Part shown: piece after piece, positions 1-11,181 of the stretch
Numbering within the stretch: the stretch's first letter is position 1
Layout: each line of letters opens with the position of its first letter
Assembly: GCA_018350325.1 (NCBI GenBank)
Contig: JAEVLN010000016.1
Location: forward strand, 1,286,693 to 1,350,692
DNA length: 64,000 nucleotides
From: Globodera rostochiensis
Lineage: Eukaryota; Nematoda; Chromadorea; Rhabditida; Heteroderidae
Direction of reading: 5' to 3'
Position numbers and translations under genes: made by a program
The notes under the pieces: generated by a model
Seen by the model: the letters and a program-made list of their open reading frames with translations, nothing else
Told to the model about the DNA's origin: nothing
Database searches by the model: none

Positions 1-501
1 GTACCCGGATTCGAACATTTTTTTAAAAATTCAAAAAAATTTAGGCAAATTATTCAAAAAGCATGAATTCGATCGTTACTTGCGTTTTCGTTGTATGGGA
101 GTTTAATTGATGTTGAACTTGCAACATATGAATTTTGGAAGTTGTACAAGTAGCCCTCATGTTAACGTCCCCCGGGGCAATTTGCCGTCGCCCACTACCA
201 ATTGCTCGGCCAAATACCGGCCAATACTCCCCACGTACTATTCTTCTGAATGCACAGAAAATGAAAGCCAAATTAAATTGCTGGGCGGGAATAGAAAAGC
301 CACACACCAAAAGTGACCCGTAATCAAATTTCGAATAATATTGCCCCTAAAATTTGGTAGAAAATAGAAAAAAATGAGAAAATCCCAAAAAGCCTCAAAA
401 ACCTCATCAAAATCTAAAAAGCCACAATGAGGCTAAAACTCATTTTAAAAAGAAAGGATCTGCAGAGATATTCATTAATTGATTACTAATTACTTATTTA
501 C
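1..501. other. Non-coding flank with a dispersed repeat fragment
   Basis: No convincing gene is visible. Positions about 24-110 resemble 43645-43765: both have a GAATTCGAAC start and later the shared core ATTCAAAAAGCATGAATTCG (51-70 and 43720-43739). A third short piece of the same kind lies near 1557-1600. These are fragments of an old dispersed repeat. Small open frames here are AT-rich chance frames. Confidence 0.5.
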
Positions 502-722
502 TAGTGCTGCACGAGAGTCTCGATATCGAGTATCGACTCGAGAAAAGTCTCGAGTTTTTTGGGTCTCGGGCTCGGGCTCGAGTCTCGCGTATTTAGTCTC
601 GATTTTCGAGACTTTTTTACACTGGTAAAGATGGTATTTTTGGTGAAAATTCATTACAGAATTCTGAGCTTAAATATTAAAAAAATGCATGATTAATATC
701 TTTTTCACAACGTTTTAGTTAA

Positions 723-795
723 ATCTTTTGTGGCTTAGTGGGTTAAACTCTGTTTCTGATTTCCCTTATCAGAGGTTCTATCCCCGTAAGGAACA
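723..795 (+). other. Degenerate tRNA-like Pol III promoter module inside hAT-a
   Basis: TGGCTTAGTGGG at 731-742 fits the tRNA A-box consensus TRGCNNARYNGG at every position. GGTTCTATCCC about 33 bases on fits the B-box GGTTCGANNCC with one mismatch. The stems are poorly paired, so this is a tRNA relic or mimic and not a tRNA gene. Confidence 0.4.
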
Positions 796-1039
796 CCCTT
801 TTTATTCTTTTAATTAAATACCTAACCCTATCTCTTTATATAAGGATAATTACTCTTTTTTACAGATTCTTAGTCAAAAAACAAAACACATCACGCAGAA
901 AACCTTATATGGTTATTTTTTTTACAAATTTAGTTCTAAAGATGGTGGGCCCAGATTTTTCAAAAAAAAAAAATTACCGTGTTTTGAAAATTTTGGTTGA
1001 AATCTCTTAACAAATCGAGTCAAAAATTCAAAATTTCTC

Positions 1040-1080
1040 GGCGGCGCCTATCGGCACCGCCGACCTCCCCCCCCCCTCCC
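1040..1080. repeat. GC-rich palindrome with C-run (shared cassette copy)
   Basis: GGCGGCGCC, TATC, GGCACCGCC at 1040-1061 forms a near-perfect 9-bp stem with a 4-base centre, followed by a C-run. The AT-rich flank before it (about 998-1038, AAATCTCTTAACAAATCGAG) matches the flank of other copies in inverted orientation. The same cassette recurs near 7250, 9851, 9969, 30881, 31116, 41539 and 41603. Confidence 0.8.
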
Positions 1081-1423
1081 AGAAGTAAAGCAGAATTCTC
1101 AAAAAAAATTTGCATTTTGGGAAATTTCTTAATCAAAAACGCAATAAAAAGGGAAAAATACACCCCTAAAAACAAAAATTTTCGGAAAAAATTGCTTAGT
1201 TTTAGTCAAAATCATGATAAAAATCATTAGATTTGGTCTAAAATTGACGTTATCTTAGCAAATTATGACATTTTTGAAGTAATTAAAAATTTTACGAAAA
1301 AAAGTCTCGATATCGAGTATCGACTCGAGAAAAGTCTCGGGTTTTTTGGGTCTCGGGCTCGAGTCTCGAGGTAAAGTATCGGGCTCGGGCTCGAGCCTCA
1401 ACTCGTGCAGCACTATTATTTAC

Positions 1424-1869
1424 CTCACAATCAATAATTGCCTTCTCATTGCTGCCCTCCTGTTCAATGTTGCTGTTGTCATCGCGTTGTGCTGCATGAG
1501 GAGCCTTGACAGCTGCCATCTCCGCCCGAGGCGTTGCTTGTTCCAAACCCTAACCCGAATTCGAACTTTTTAAAAAATTCAAAATTTTCCAAAAATTAAA
1601 TTCGGCCTCAACTTGTCCAAAAAGCGCAAACCAACCCAAAAAGACCTAGCGGGCAGGGATCTCAGAATGCCCTATTTTATCGCAATTTTTGACCCCTCAA
1701 TGCCATGAAAATGCCTTATTTTTGGAGCCGGTTGCCATATTTTCTCGAAAATGATCTGGCCTCCCCAGGGGAGGGGGGGGGGGACACTTGCCCCCAGGGG
1801 CTACGGGCCTGACAAATGAGACCCCGTAAGGGTAATAATAAAAAGCGCATTTAATTTCTTTTTCCCCAT
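1424..1869. other. No clear gene
   Basis: A short - strand frame (about 1424-1546, beginning MEQATPRAEMAAVK) would read IIDCEVNK then stop across the site before hAT-a inserted. It has no recognisable domain and could be an exon remnant. CCCTAACCC near 1550 is too short to be telomeric. The rest is AT-rich with one G-run near 1770-1785. Confidence 0.3.
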
Positions 1870-2960
<1,091 letters not shown>

Positions 2961-3837
2961 AAATGATGTTAATTTCGATTCACACGTTTATTTAAAAACA
3001 TAGCCTCAATTAGCGTTTACACGTTTATTTAAAAACATTCTTTTATATCCGCCACCCTAGAGCCTGGATTTTTGAAAAACCCCGGGGACTTTACTTTATA
3101 AAAATGGGTTTCCAAAATTTTTTTGACGCCCACTCACTGTGCAGGTTATTATCGTCTTCATCTGGCCCAAAGCCAAGTTCCTGCGGAGTGTTAACTTCGC
3201 TCGTTTGCATCTGGCCCGTTTGATTTTCGTCGTTATCTGATCGATTCGGCATATTCTCTCGTCCACCCTATGCTAAATCTTACAAAAAACGGTCGTAGGG
3301 AATAGAGAGAGAACATTAAATTAATAAAAATGCTGTGATAAACAACATTTTGAGTTTTTTTCTTCAATAAAAAATTGGCACGTTACTTCGTCCCGAATAA
3401 CTTCTAAAGTTTTTAGTTTATGTTAGGGGGTTTTCTAAAGGTCCCGGTTTTTACAAAATGATTTTTTTTCTTGTTTTTGCCCAGTAGTCCCGGTTTTTTT
3501 GACCGGGACCAAATTTAGTCCCGGTCCCGGTTTTTTCAAAAGTCCCGGTACCGTTAAAATCGTTATAATTCTTTTCAAATCAATTTTTCCAAAAACCACA
3601 TTTTGATAAGGGTAAGAAGGGAGGCACTAGAAGCATGAGCAAAATTTGGGATACGAAATATATTCGTTAGCCAATAGTCAATTGCTAATGAAAACCATTC
3701 ATTACTCATAAATGACTGAATGAATGAATGGAGAAATGGAAAATGTTTCCCATCTTTTAAATGACAAATCTCCCATTGCTGCGGGTGATGACCCTTACTT
3801 AGCCTTTCTGACATTTGTACACAAAAAAAAATTCCGA
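2961..3837. other. Non-coding stretch with a CCGGGACC-rich transposon-end remnant
   Basis: No gene seen. At about 3437-3555 the words GTCCCGGT and ACCGGGAC recur in both orientations. This resembles the subterminal repeats of the hAT-type elements here, but no second end or target duplication was found. Confidence 0.35.
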
Positions 3838-4078
3838 ACATTCAGAAAATGTCTCTTTTTGCATTCATTTGAATTTGTTAGGGGCAAAACGCTGACCCCG
3901 CAAATGGTTGGCGATTGGTGCTGGAGAATGGGCGGGTGGACGGAGCAGGACGGCCGATGTTTGGTGATGTTTATCTTCACCCCCCCGCCCCACATTGTCT
4001 TAATCAGAGAGAGTCCAAAGAACAAAAATGGCATTTTTGTTGGTCGAGCTTATTTGAAAAATTTGAATTTGTATGCCA
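3838..4078 (+). repeat. Dispersed repeat, inverted partner at 40033-40345
   Basis: The stretch from GTTAGGGGCAAAACGCTGAC through CCAAAGAACAAAA to TTTTTGTTGGTCGAGCTT matches the - strand of 40033-40345 over most of its length. The other copy has about 60 extra bases between the CCAAAGAACAAAA part and the GGCATTTTTGTTGG part. Open frames exist in both copies (for example FEFVRGKTLT), but they are frameshifted relative to one another, so a repeat is a better call than a gene. Confidence 0.65.
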
Positions 4079-4530
4079 TTTCTTACATAAATAAATCCTT
4101 GCTCTCCTCTCCCACATTTGAATTGAAATAGCAAGCGCTTAATAAGGGATATTGCTTCCATGACATTCACGCAGTGCCATTTTAAATTTTTATTTTTATT
4201 TGCCAATCTTTCAGTATTTTAATTTTCAAAACAAAGCATTCAGGAAAATAACCGAATAAATTTACATTTTCTGTGACATAAAAATTTTCAGAAAAAACTT
4301 GGTCCTGGTGCCTGGCTCGGGTCTTAGAAAAACCAGGACTCCAGGATTTTCAGAACTATCAGGATTTTTTCACCCGGGCCGGTCTGTTTGAGCTAGAAAA
4401 AATCCGTGTACCCGGTTTTAAAAATTTTCGGTTTCTAGTAAATTTAAGATTCAAGCAGTAAAAAAGGAAAATTACGTCTTATTACACAATTGTCCAGGCG
4501 CCAAATGAATGAGTACCGCAAAAAATTTAT
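4079..4530. other. Upstream region of the intact F-box-like gene; no gene
   Basis: AT-rich. At 4298-4440 short words such as CCTGG and CCCGGG recur, resembling an eroded transposon end. No TATA box can be assigned with confidence. Confidence 0.35.
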
Positions 4531-4532
4531 GC

Positions 4533-4542
4533 ATTTTTTCAG
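4533..4542 (+). promoter_or_regulatory. Candidate spliced-leader trans-splice acceptor
   Basis: TTTTTTCAG lies about 50 bases before the ATG at 4593 with no upstream ATG between. TTTTCAG is the nematode 3' splice consensus, and many nematode mRNAs receive a spliced leader just before the start codon. Inferred from position and motif only. Confidence 0.35.
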
Positions 4543-4592
4543 TTTAGGCCATTGAAAGCATAAAAATCAAATCATTTGGCAACAATCAAAAA

Positions 4593-6100
4593 ATGTCGGA
4601 CAATCCGAAGAAAGTGGAGAAACGGCTGAAAGAAATGTGAGTTTTTTATTCGAAAAGCCAAGGGTACACGAGCGCCGGACGGAGGATATAACTTCTTTCA
4701 ACTCTAACCAAATCAAAAATTTTTGATATAATTTGAAAGCTTACAACTAGTTAAAGCTTTCAAAAGCTAAGCGATTGCCAAATCTCAAAAAAATTGTAGC
4801 CAATTGTGGCGCCAAAAAAGTGTTTTTCTGCACATTTTTTAGCCATTAAATAAAATTTTCAGTTTTATTTGCAACGACGTTCTGTTTGTTGTGTTCAAAT
4901 TTTGTGGCCCTTTTATGCTCGGCCTGAAAGTGGCGCTTCTCAGCGATCGATTTGACTTTTTGGTGGACGCGCATTTCAATTCGAAGAAATGGTCGTTGGG
5001 TCGGTTGGAATTTCGTCGCGAAGCTGACGGAAATGGCGCTGAAATTGTCGAAATCGTTGACTATAAAGTCGAGCGTTTGCTGCCAATTCCGCAAGAGCCG
5101 CTTCTGGACAATGTGATCGGATTCAAAGGCCTTCAAATACGGTCATTTTTGGTTTAAATTGTTTCAAAGCCCTTAAATGTTCAATTTATACATAATTTCA
5201 GGTACATCGACCAAAGTGTTATCGGATTTCTCCAAAACATTCGCCGGCTTTTTGACTCCAAAGGGACCAATATTTTCATTAGAACACCCGGTATCCAAAA
5301 CCGCAGCTGGGAAATCATTTGGGAAAAGATTTGGCCTTTGATCAAAGACAACATTTGCGGCTTTTACTTGCTTTCCTCTGAACTCGGCCGTTTGCGCTGT
5401 TTCTCTCCGACCGTTCTCAGCGATTGCCCGAAACTCCGAGTGATCAATTCCGTTGATCTTTTTCCCAAATTTCCTGGCGATGACAGTGCCGGCGCTTCCT
5501 CTAGCCAAGCTTTGGCCAAATGGTTGCACACGCCCCGCGGGGATAGCCTTCCAAAAGTGTTGAAATGCAGCCTTTGTTTGATAGTGATAGAAGGACTCAA
5601 ATTGGTGAGTTTTTGAATTTGTTTTGAATTGGATTCTCTGTTTAAATTCCTTTATTCCTCTTAAGGAATTTGACAATTCGACCGAGCCGGTCAATTTCAT
5701 CGTCTGTCTTTGGAATTGCTCTGCGGGCATTGTTGAGCCATTCGAACTGAAGAACAATTTGAGGGGGGAGCGATTGGAGTTTCGACGCTTTAACAAAGAC
5801 TTTTGTTTGTTGGTACGTTGTCCGATTGAGCGCGACGAAGACAAATGGGCCAAATGGGAAAAGGAAGCGGTTGGGTGGCGTTCCCATCGGCAGTGGAATC
5901 GGATTTGGATTGCCCTCGACGACCGGAACGGGAGCATTGGCGACGGGTAATGGGATAAATTAATTATTTCCATTTTTGTAACATTTAAAGAACAAAAACT
6001 CGCGGCATTCACTCGATGCGTTGTCTTACCATATTTTATAATTTTCAGAATGCTTGACGCTAATGAAGGTCCGAGTGAGCCGAAAAAAAGAAAGAATTGA
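4593..6100 (+). CDS. F-box-like protein of a cyst-nematode expanded family, intact, 5 exons
   Basis: Exons: 4593-4636, 4863-5141, 5202-5604, 5666-5946, 6049-6098 plus stop (TGA ends at 6100). All introns are GT-AG, three end in TTTCAG, and phases join without a stop to give 352 aa. The start is [14 protein letters not shown]. Residues about 16-50 ([13 protein letters not shown], then [17 protein letters not shown]) have the helix pattern of an F-box, the SKP1-binding part of SCF ubiquitin ligases. Residues about 110-330 are a family-specific domain with [33 protein letters not shown] and [17 protein letters not shown]. The C-terminus ends EPKKRKN, a possible nuclear signal. Family membership is recognised from memory. 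F-box function and substrate recognition by the C-terminal part are inference. It is the only complete copy among about ten in the window. A long antisense frame over it is a shadow. Confidence 0.78.
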
Positions 6101-6424
6101 TGGGGACGGAATTTGGAGGGAAATTTAAAAATTAGAAATCGACTGAACATTGAAAAGTGTTGCTTTTTTCCTTTGCAATAAGAATTTTGTTGTTTGGGTC
6201 CATGCCAGAACATTAAGTGTATGAGAAAATTGTGCCGAATTTCAGGCATTCAGTCACCATTTGCTCGGGAACTTTTTTTAACTTCAAAAAGTGTGGCACA
6301 TTGTTGAACAAATAAATACGTTGAAACAAAACAAAAAGATTGCAATGAAACGGCATTTTTGTTATCATTTTGTTTGGGCTAACCGGATTGTAACCAAAAT
6401 TCGGCAAATAAACGTTGAGACGGA

Positions 6425-6965
6425 CAGAAGCTCACTTGGACAACGAACCAACATCCAAAAGTCTTCATCAAAGCAATCAATTCGTCGCAACTCCAATCGC
6501 TCCTCCGTCAAACTGTACAGTTCAAATGGCACAATGCCATTAACAACAGAATACCATTTCCGAAGACAGATGATGAAATTGACCGGATCGGTCGAATTGG
6601 CAATTGCTAGAATGGAATAAAGTAGGCATAAATCCAAATTTGACCTTTTTTCGACAAAATACGAATCACGCTACCGATTCAAAATTCCCAATAATCAATT
6701 TTGACAATTAAAATCATTCTTAAAACACAAAATTGCAACGATAATGCTCGTAATGATCAAATTCACGCTAGCCAAATCACCCCTTTGAGTCCTCCCACTT
6801 CTTCTAACGAACAAATTCGGCATCGCAACACCTTCGGAATTCCATCCCCGCGGGGCAATCAATCGGAGTTTTGCACAATCGCGACAAATGTTACAAAAGT
6901 TGTCTTTGATCAAAGGCAAATCTTCGGACAAATGATTTTCCAAACTGCCGTTTTGGGTGTCGGCT
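6425..6965 (-). pseudogene. F-box-like family pseudogene with internal deletions
   Basis: On the - strand, 6965-6760 holds exon 3 pieces: [12 protein letters not shown] sequence runs straight into RDCAKLRLI, then jumps to APRGW. At least two internal deletions are present compared with 4593-6100, and the frame shifts after the second. Exon 4 sequence follows at about 6625-6425 (NSTDPVNFIICL, then LVRCPSE) and ends early. Exons 1, 2 and 5 are absent. The 5' side is cut at 6965 by the GC-palindrome cassette region. Confidence 0.8.
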
Positions 6966-7350
6966 GACAGGCGCCGCCGCCGGGAAATGAATTTTTTAAT
7001 GACAATTTGTTAAGAAACTCCCCCCCCCCCCTCCTTATAGTTTTAGTTTTTAAAAAAAAAATGAGGATTACCTTTGTTAAGAGATTAGTTTAAAAATACG
7101 GTAATTTTTTGTTTTGATTTGATTTATTCTATTGCAATTTTAGGGGGAAATTTCTAAAATTTTAGGGATTTCGTCAAATCTTTAAAGGCAAAATCTGCAG
7201 TTTTTTGGACTAATTTTCTTAAATTCTGTCAAAAATCCAAAAATTTTTCGGCGGCGCCTATCGGCACCCCCAACCACCCCTCCCCCCCCCCCCCCCCCTC
7301 CCCTCAAAACCCGGAGCTCGAGTCGGGTTTCGGCTCATCTGCGGCAACCT
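6966..7350. repeat. Cassette region with C-runs and GC palindrome
   Basis: Contains GGCGCCGCCG (6971-6980), a C-run (7020-7032), then GGCGGCGCC-TATC-GGCACCCCC (7250-7271) and a long C-run (7283-7299). This matches the internal cassette of the hAT-type elements, but no inverted ends or target duplication were found, so it is probably a truncated element. Confidence 0.6.
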
Positions 7351-8345
7351 GATAGAGACTAGTGATAAGAATAATAAAAAATCGAAGGAGTCGAAACTAT
7401 TCCCGCAAGACAGAAAATCCCCGACCTCTAGCCGAAAAGGCGGGCCAAAACGTCCCGCTCCCAAAACAAGGCAAGATTCATATTGAAAAGCGAAAAGCAA
7501 CAATTATAATGTTTGCTCCATATTCTTTTGAATTTCCATCCAAATTCCGTTCTCCTGTGTTTTTTCACTTTTTGGGCTCACTTGGACCTTCGTTTGTGTC
7601 AAGCACTCTAAAAATAGAGGTTTAATGGGCGTGGGACGTTTATGTTTTTTCAAACTGAACTTTTAAAAAAAAACTAAACCGCTTGGTTTTTCTTTTAATT
7701 GATTCTTCTCATTTAAAGCTTTCGAATGGCATCTTATTTGTTTGATTTGTTGGTTTAAAAAAAAGTTAGAGCCTTTAAATAGCTGGCACTAAACCGTGGG
7801 CACTGAACTGATCGCCGACGTGTTTTTAGGGTTGGATGGGTAGTTTGAATTTTTGACTCAATTTGTTAAGAGATTTTCAACCAACATTTTAAAATACGGG
7901 AATTCTTTGAAGATTTTAATAATGTTTGTTAAGAAAATTAGACCAAAAGCTGCATTTCGCCTAATTTTTCGTTTGTGAGGGGGCTGGATTTAAATATAAT
8001 TAAAAAATTCGCTTCTAAATTTTTTCGAATATTAGATCAAAATTAGCATAATTTCGAATTTCAATAAGCGATGGCAATCAAAGTCAAAATTTCCGGATCG
8101 GATTTTAATTTGGAAAGGATTTTTCCGGATAAATCCGAGTCCTGGAAAAAATCCAAAAAAAAAAAACCCCGGATTCTGGAAAAATCCGACCGAACTGTCC
8201 CTAGTCATAGTACTCATAAAATCTGATTGAACTCATAAAAATTTGAGGGGACTACTCAAAAATAGAAAATCAGACGTTTTGCACATGCCATGTGCGAAAT
8301 GTCGAGAACACGTTGGCAACTCAAAATTTTTTAAAATTATTGATT
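7351..8345. other. No gene; repeat remnants
   Basis: At 7846-7925 there is a copy of the cassette's AT-rich flank (TTTTTGACTCAATTTGTTAAG) without its palindrome. At about 8093-8205 TCCGGAT/ATCCG words cluster and end in GTCCCTAG, resembling a lone hAT-type terminus. Open frames of 60-90 codons show no family resemblance. Confidence 0.4.
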
Positions 8346-8351
8346 ACTTAC

Positions 8352-9340
8352 CCGTCACCGATGTCCCTGTCTTTGAAGGAAATGGCGATGCAATTCCAGG
8401 GCCAACGCCAATTCCACTCAGCGGCCTCCTTTTCCCATTCGGCCCATTTTGTTTCGTCGCGCTCAATTGGACAACAAACCAAAAGCCATTTGCCTCTATC
8501 AAAGCATCCCTTAAAGTGTCTCAACATCAAACGCTCCCCCGTCAAATTGTTCTTCAATTAAAATGGCACAATGTCAGCAGCAGAAGGCCAAACCCAAAGA
8601 AGGATAATAAAATTGACCGCGTCGATTGAATTGACAAATTCCTTTAATAAAGAACGAATTTGAAGACAGAGAGTACAATAAAACATCAAAAAAATCACCC
8701 ATTCGCAGGGTGGCCAGATGAGAAACTCAAAAATTAGGAAGCCCCTAATAAAGAAGGTTAGATGGTCACCCTGCCCTCGTGTACTAGGATACAAGCTAGA
8801 CTAGTACCAAAAATTATTACCATTTTTAGTGCCTCCATTCTTTCCGAATAAAAAATAAGTGTGTCGCAACATCTTCGGAAGTCCATCCCCGCGGGGCATG
8901 TGCAACCATTTGGCCAAAGCTCGGCCAGAAGAAGCGCCGGCACTGTCATCGGCCGGAATTCGGGAAAAAGATCCAAGGGTTGGATCATTCGGAGTTTGGC
9001 ACAATCGCGCAGAATGGTCCGAGAGAATTGGCGCAAACGGCCAAGAGTGGAGGGAGACAAGTACAATTCGCAAATGTTGTCTTTGATCAGAGGCCAAATA
9101 TCATTTCCCAGTTGCCGTTTAGGTCAACTTCCATGAAAATGGAAAGCTTGGTCTCTGTGGAGTCGAAAAGTCGGCGGATGCGCTGGAGAAATTCGATGAC
9201 ACTTTGGTCGATGTAACTAAAAGCTTATGTAGAAATTGGACAGAACATTTTTAAGAAAAAGACTTTTAAGCAATTTAAAGCGACAGACTATATTCGAAGG
9301 TTTCTGAATCCGATCACGTTGTCTGGAAGTAATTCTAACG
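8352..9340 (-). pseudogene. F-box-like family pseudogene with nonsense and frameshift changes
   Basis: The end of exon 2 (PLELLPDNVIGF-like) lies near 9340-9276 with a degraded donor. Exon 3 runs from about 9212 to 8820 ([20 protein letters not shown], then ADDSAGASS in another frame). Exon 4 is 8641-8352. Exon 3 needs a one-base shift just before PADDSAG. Exon 4 has an in-frame TAA (8560-8558) where relatives have Glu before LKNNL. The exon 4 donor GGGTAAG survives, but no final exon was found. The F-box part of exon 2 and exon 1 are missing. Confidence 0.82.
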
Positions 9341-9585
9341 GAATTGGCAACTGCCGCACACCATTGCTCATTTCCCGCAAATATGGCCAAGAATTATGAT
9401 GCCCTTATTGCCAAAGTCCCCGATGAAGATTCGGCTATTGCTTTCTTTCCAAGAACGAGGTCTACTACACCAACAACGTATTTGTGGGGGAAAAATAAAA
9501 TTTTGGAAAATTTATTCGAATTCGGGTTCGGGGTTCGGAATGAGCCGAAATGAAGGTCAGATTTGGATTCTACGACACTGGAAAC
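9341..9585. other. No recognised gene before hAT-c
   Basis: A + strand frame (9344-9553, starting MATAAHHCSFPANM) has no recognised motif and begins inside the antisense of the exon 2 relic. GAATTCGGGTTCGGGGTTCGG (9518-9538) is a short direct repeat. Confidence 0.3.
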
Positions 9586-10439
9586 CAGGGATGGGCGGAA
9601 ATTTATTTTCAAAAAAACGGAAAAAACGGAAATATTTTTTTTAAAGGAAAACGTAAAACGGAAAAAAAGGGCCAAAAACAACGGAAAACGGAAAACGGAA
9701 AAATTTTCAAATAAAATAAAAACTATTTTTTTTTTAAATAATTTATTTAATAAATATTTTTTGAAATATTAACAGTAATTTTAAATTTTGAAGGATGTCT
9801 TTTGCGGCCTTCTAAATCTATTTTAGGCTTTTGGGTGGGGGGGGGGGGTCGGCGGTGCCGATAGGCGCCGCCGGAGAAAATTTTGATATTTTGACTTAAA
9901 TTGCTAAGAGATTTTCAACAAAATTTAAAAAATCGGCACTTTTTTTGAAGTTTTTAAAAATGGTAAGCGGCGGCGCCGATAGGCGCCGCCGGAAGAATTT
10001 TTTAAAAAAACTTAACAAGATTTGTTAAGAAAATCGCTCCAAAAATGAAAATGGAAAACAAAATCCCCCAAATGTTTTTTGATTTCGTCCAACAAAAAAT
10101 GAATGAAAAGCTTGTGAATTGTCATCTAAAATGTTTGTTTGTAATTGGAAAAAGTTAAAAAGAATTTTTAAAAATTATTTAACCACCGTAACTGTACAGA
10201 AAACAAGAAATAATCACTGACATAGTCGGGGATCTGAACCCCCACCCACACTTATCTCCCCACACCAACCACTCACCATTACACCACAACCAAACCGCAT
10301 TCCAATTCTCCAATAATCCCATTCTTAGGGGTGTATATTTTTTCCGTTTTTTTCCGTTAAAAAGGGCATTTTAACGGAAAACGGAAAAAAAGGCCCAAAA
10401 ACAACGGAAAAACGGAAAACGGAATTCCGCCCATCCCTG
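9586..10439. mobile_element. Non-autonomous hAT-type DNA transposon, copy hAT-c (854 bp)
   Basis: 15-bp inverted ends CAGGGATGGGCGGAA (9586-9600, reversed at 10425-10439) are flanked by a perfect 8-bp duplication CTGGAAAC (9578-9585 and 10440-10447). Just inside both ends, AACGGAAA is repeated many times. AAACGG is also the known binding word of the maize Ac transposase, a hAT member, so these are probably transposase sites. The interior has two GC palindromes (9851-9872 and a perfect one at 9969-9990), a G-run, and a tRNA-like module in antisense (about 10216-10300). No transposase frame is present. Confidence 0.9.
10216..10300 (-). other. Degenerate tRNA-like module inside hAT-c
   Basis: Read on the - strand it has an A-box-like TTGTGGTGTAATGGT and, after an unusually long spacing, a T-arm-like GGGGTTCAGATCCCC with B-box resemblance. 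The arrangement is that of a tRNA, but the anticodon arm is not recognisable. Confidence 0.45.
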
Positions 10440-11181
10440 CTGGAAACCCACAGAAACGTCTTTAAAAAAAATTTTGTTTTTGGGTCACATAACCCACAAG
10501 TACCACGAACCCGCACCCCTGGAATCCAAACATCCTAATTTCTTGTTTTTTTATAGCAAAAAGTGTCAATTTATAAATTTTATAAAATGAATGGCTAATT
10601 AATTAGGTAAAAAAGGACAAAGAGAGCTTTCACATTACTAAAATAAAAATTCAGGGATTTTCAAATTTAAACGGAACGGGAATCCGGCACGGGATTCCCG
10701 TCATTTTTTCCGTTCCCGTAAAAATCCCGTCGAATTTATCTATAGGAATCACGAAGGAACGGAAAAGGCAGAAAGCAGAGATGTAAATTATTTATTAAAT
10801 TTTTCTCACTTAACTTTTTAAGATTAAAAAAAATATTTAATTTTTTATATGTTTTTTATTCTCTCATTTTGTTTGTCGAACATTTTGGTGCCAAAAAGGT
10901 CAATTTTCATATTGCAAAGAAAAAAAGCAACAATTTCAATATTTCTCTATTTTCTTATTTTAAATTTCCCTCCTAATCCCTCGTCCTCAGTTTTTTCTCT
11001 TTTCGGCTCACTGGGGGCCCAAACGACCTGCTCCCCGGAAAACAGCTCTTACTCAAATATAGCATAGGATTATTGCATAAAAACAAATTCCATGTTCCGC
11101 AGCTGGCAGGTGCCTGCCATCTTTTTGTTTTTAGCTAATTGAAATCACTAAATGAATCATTTGAATTTTCAACAACAAAAA
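10440..11181. other. No gene; CGGGAA-rich remnant
   Basis: At 10668-10765 the words CGGGAAT and ATTCCCG/TTCCCGT recur on both strands, similar to 39178-39230. This looks like a lone transposon terminus. The rest is AT-rich. The open frame at 10849-11067 has no recognised motif. Confidence 0.35.

Larger units (their letters stand above)
502..1415. mobile_element. Non-autonomous hAT-type DNA transposon, copy hAT-a (914 bp)
   Basis: The element is bounded by perfect 14-bp terminal inverted repeats TAGTGCTGCACGAG (502-515, and its reverse complement at 1402-1415). The same 8 bases, TTATTTAC, lie directly outside at 494-501 and 1416-1423. An 8-bp target duplication and a TAGNG-type end are hallmarks of the hAT superfamily. 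Just inside both ends are long runs of repeated TCTCGA/CTCGAG words, a typical place for transposase binding. Inside are a tRNA-like A-box/B-box stretch (about 723-795) and a GC palindrome next to a C-run (1040-1080). There is no transposase frame, so movement would need a transposase in trans. Small open frames overlapping it are not genes. Confidence 0.88.

Noticed and set aside
1548..1556. CCCTAACCC as telomere repeat
   Set aside because: Only about one and a half units; likewise the GTTAGGGT next to hAT-b is a target duplication.
5173..6249. 358-codon - strand open frame
   Set aside because: It lies antisense over exons 3-5 and introns of the intact + strand gene, has no domain, and its length follows from the opposite frame being coding.
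9344..9553. 69-aa + strand frame
   Set aside because: Begins inside the antisense of a gene relic and has no recognisable motif.
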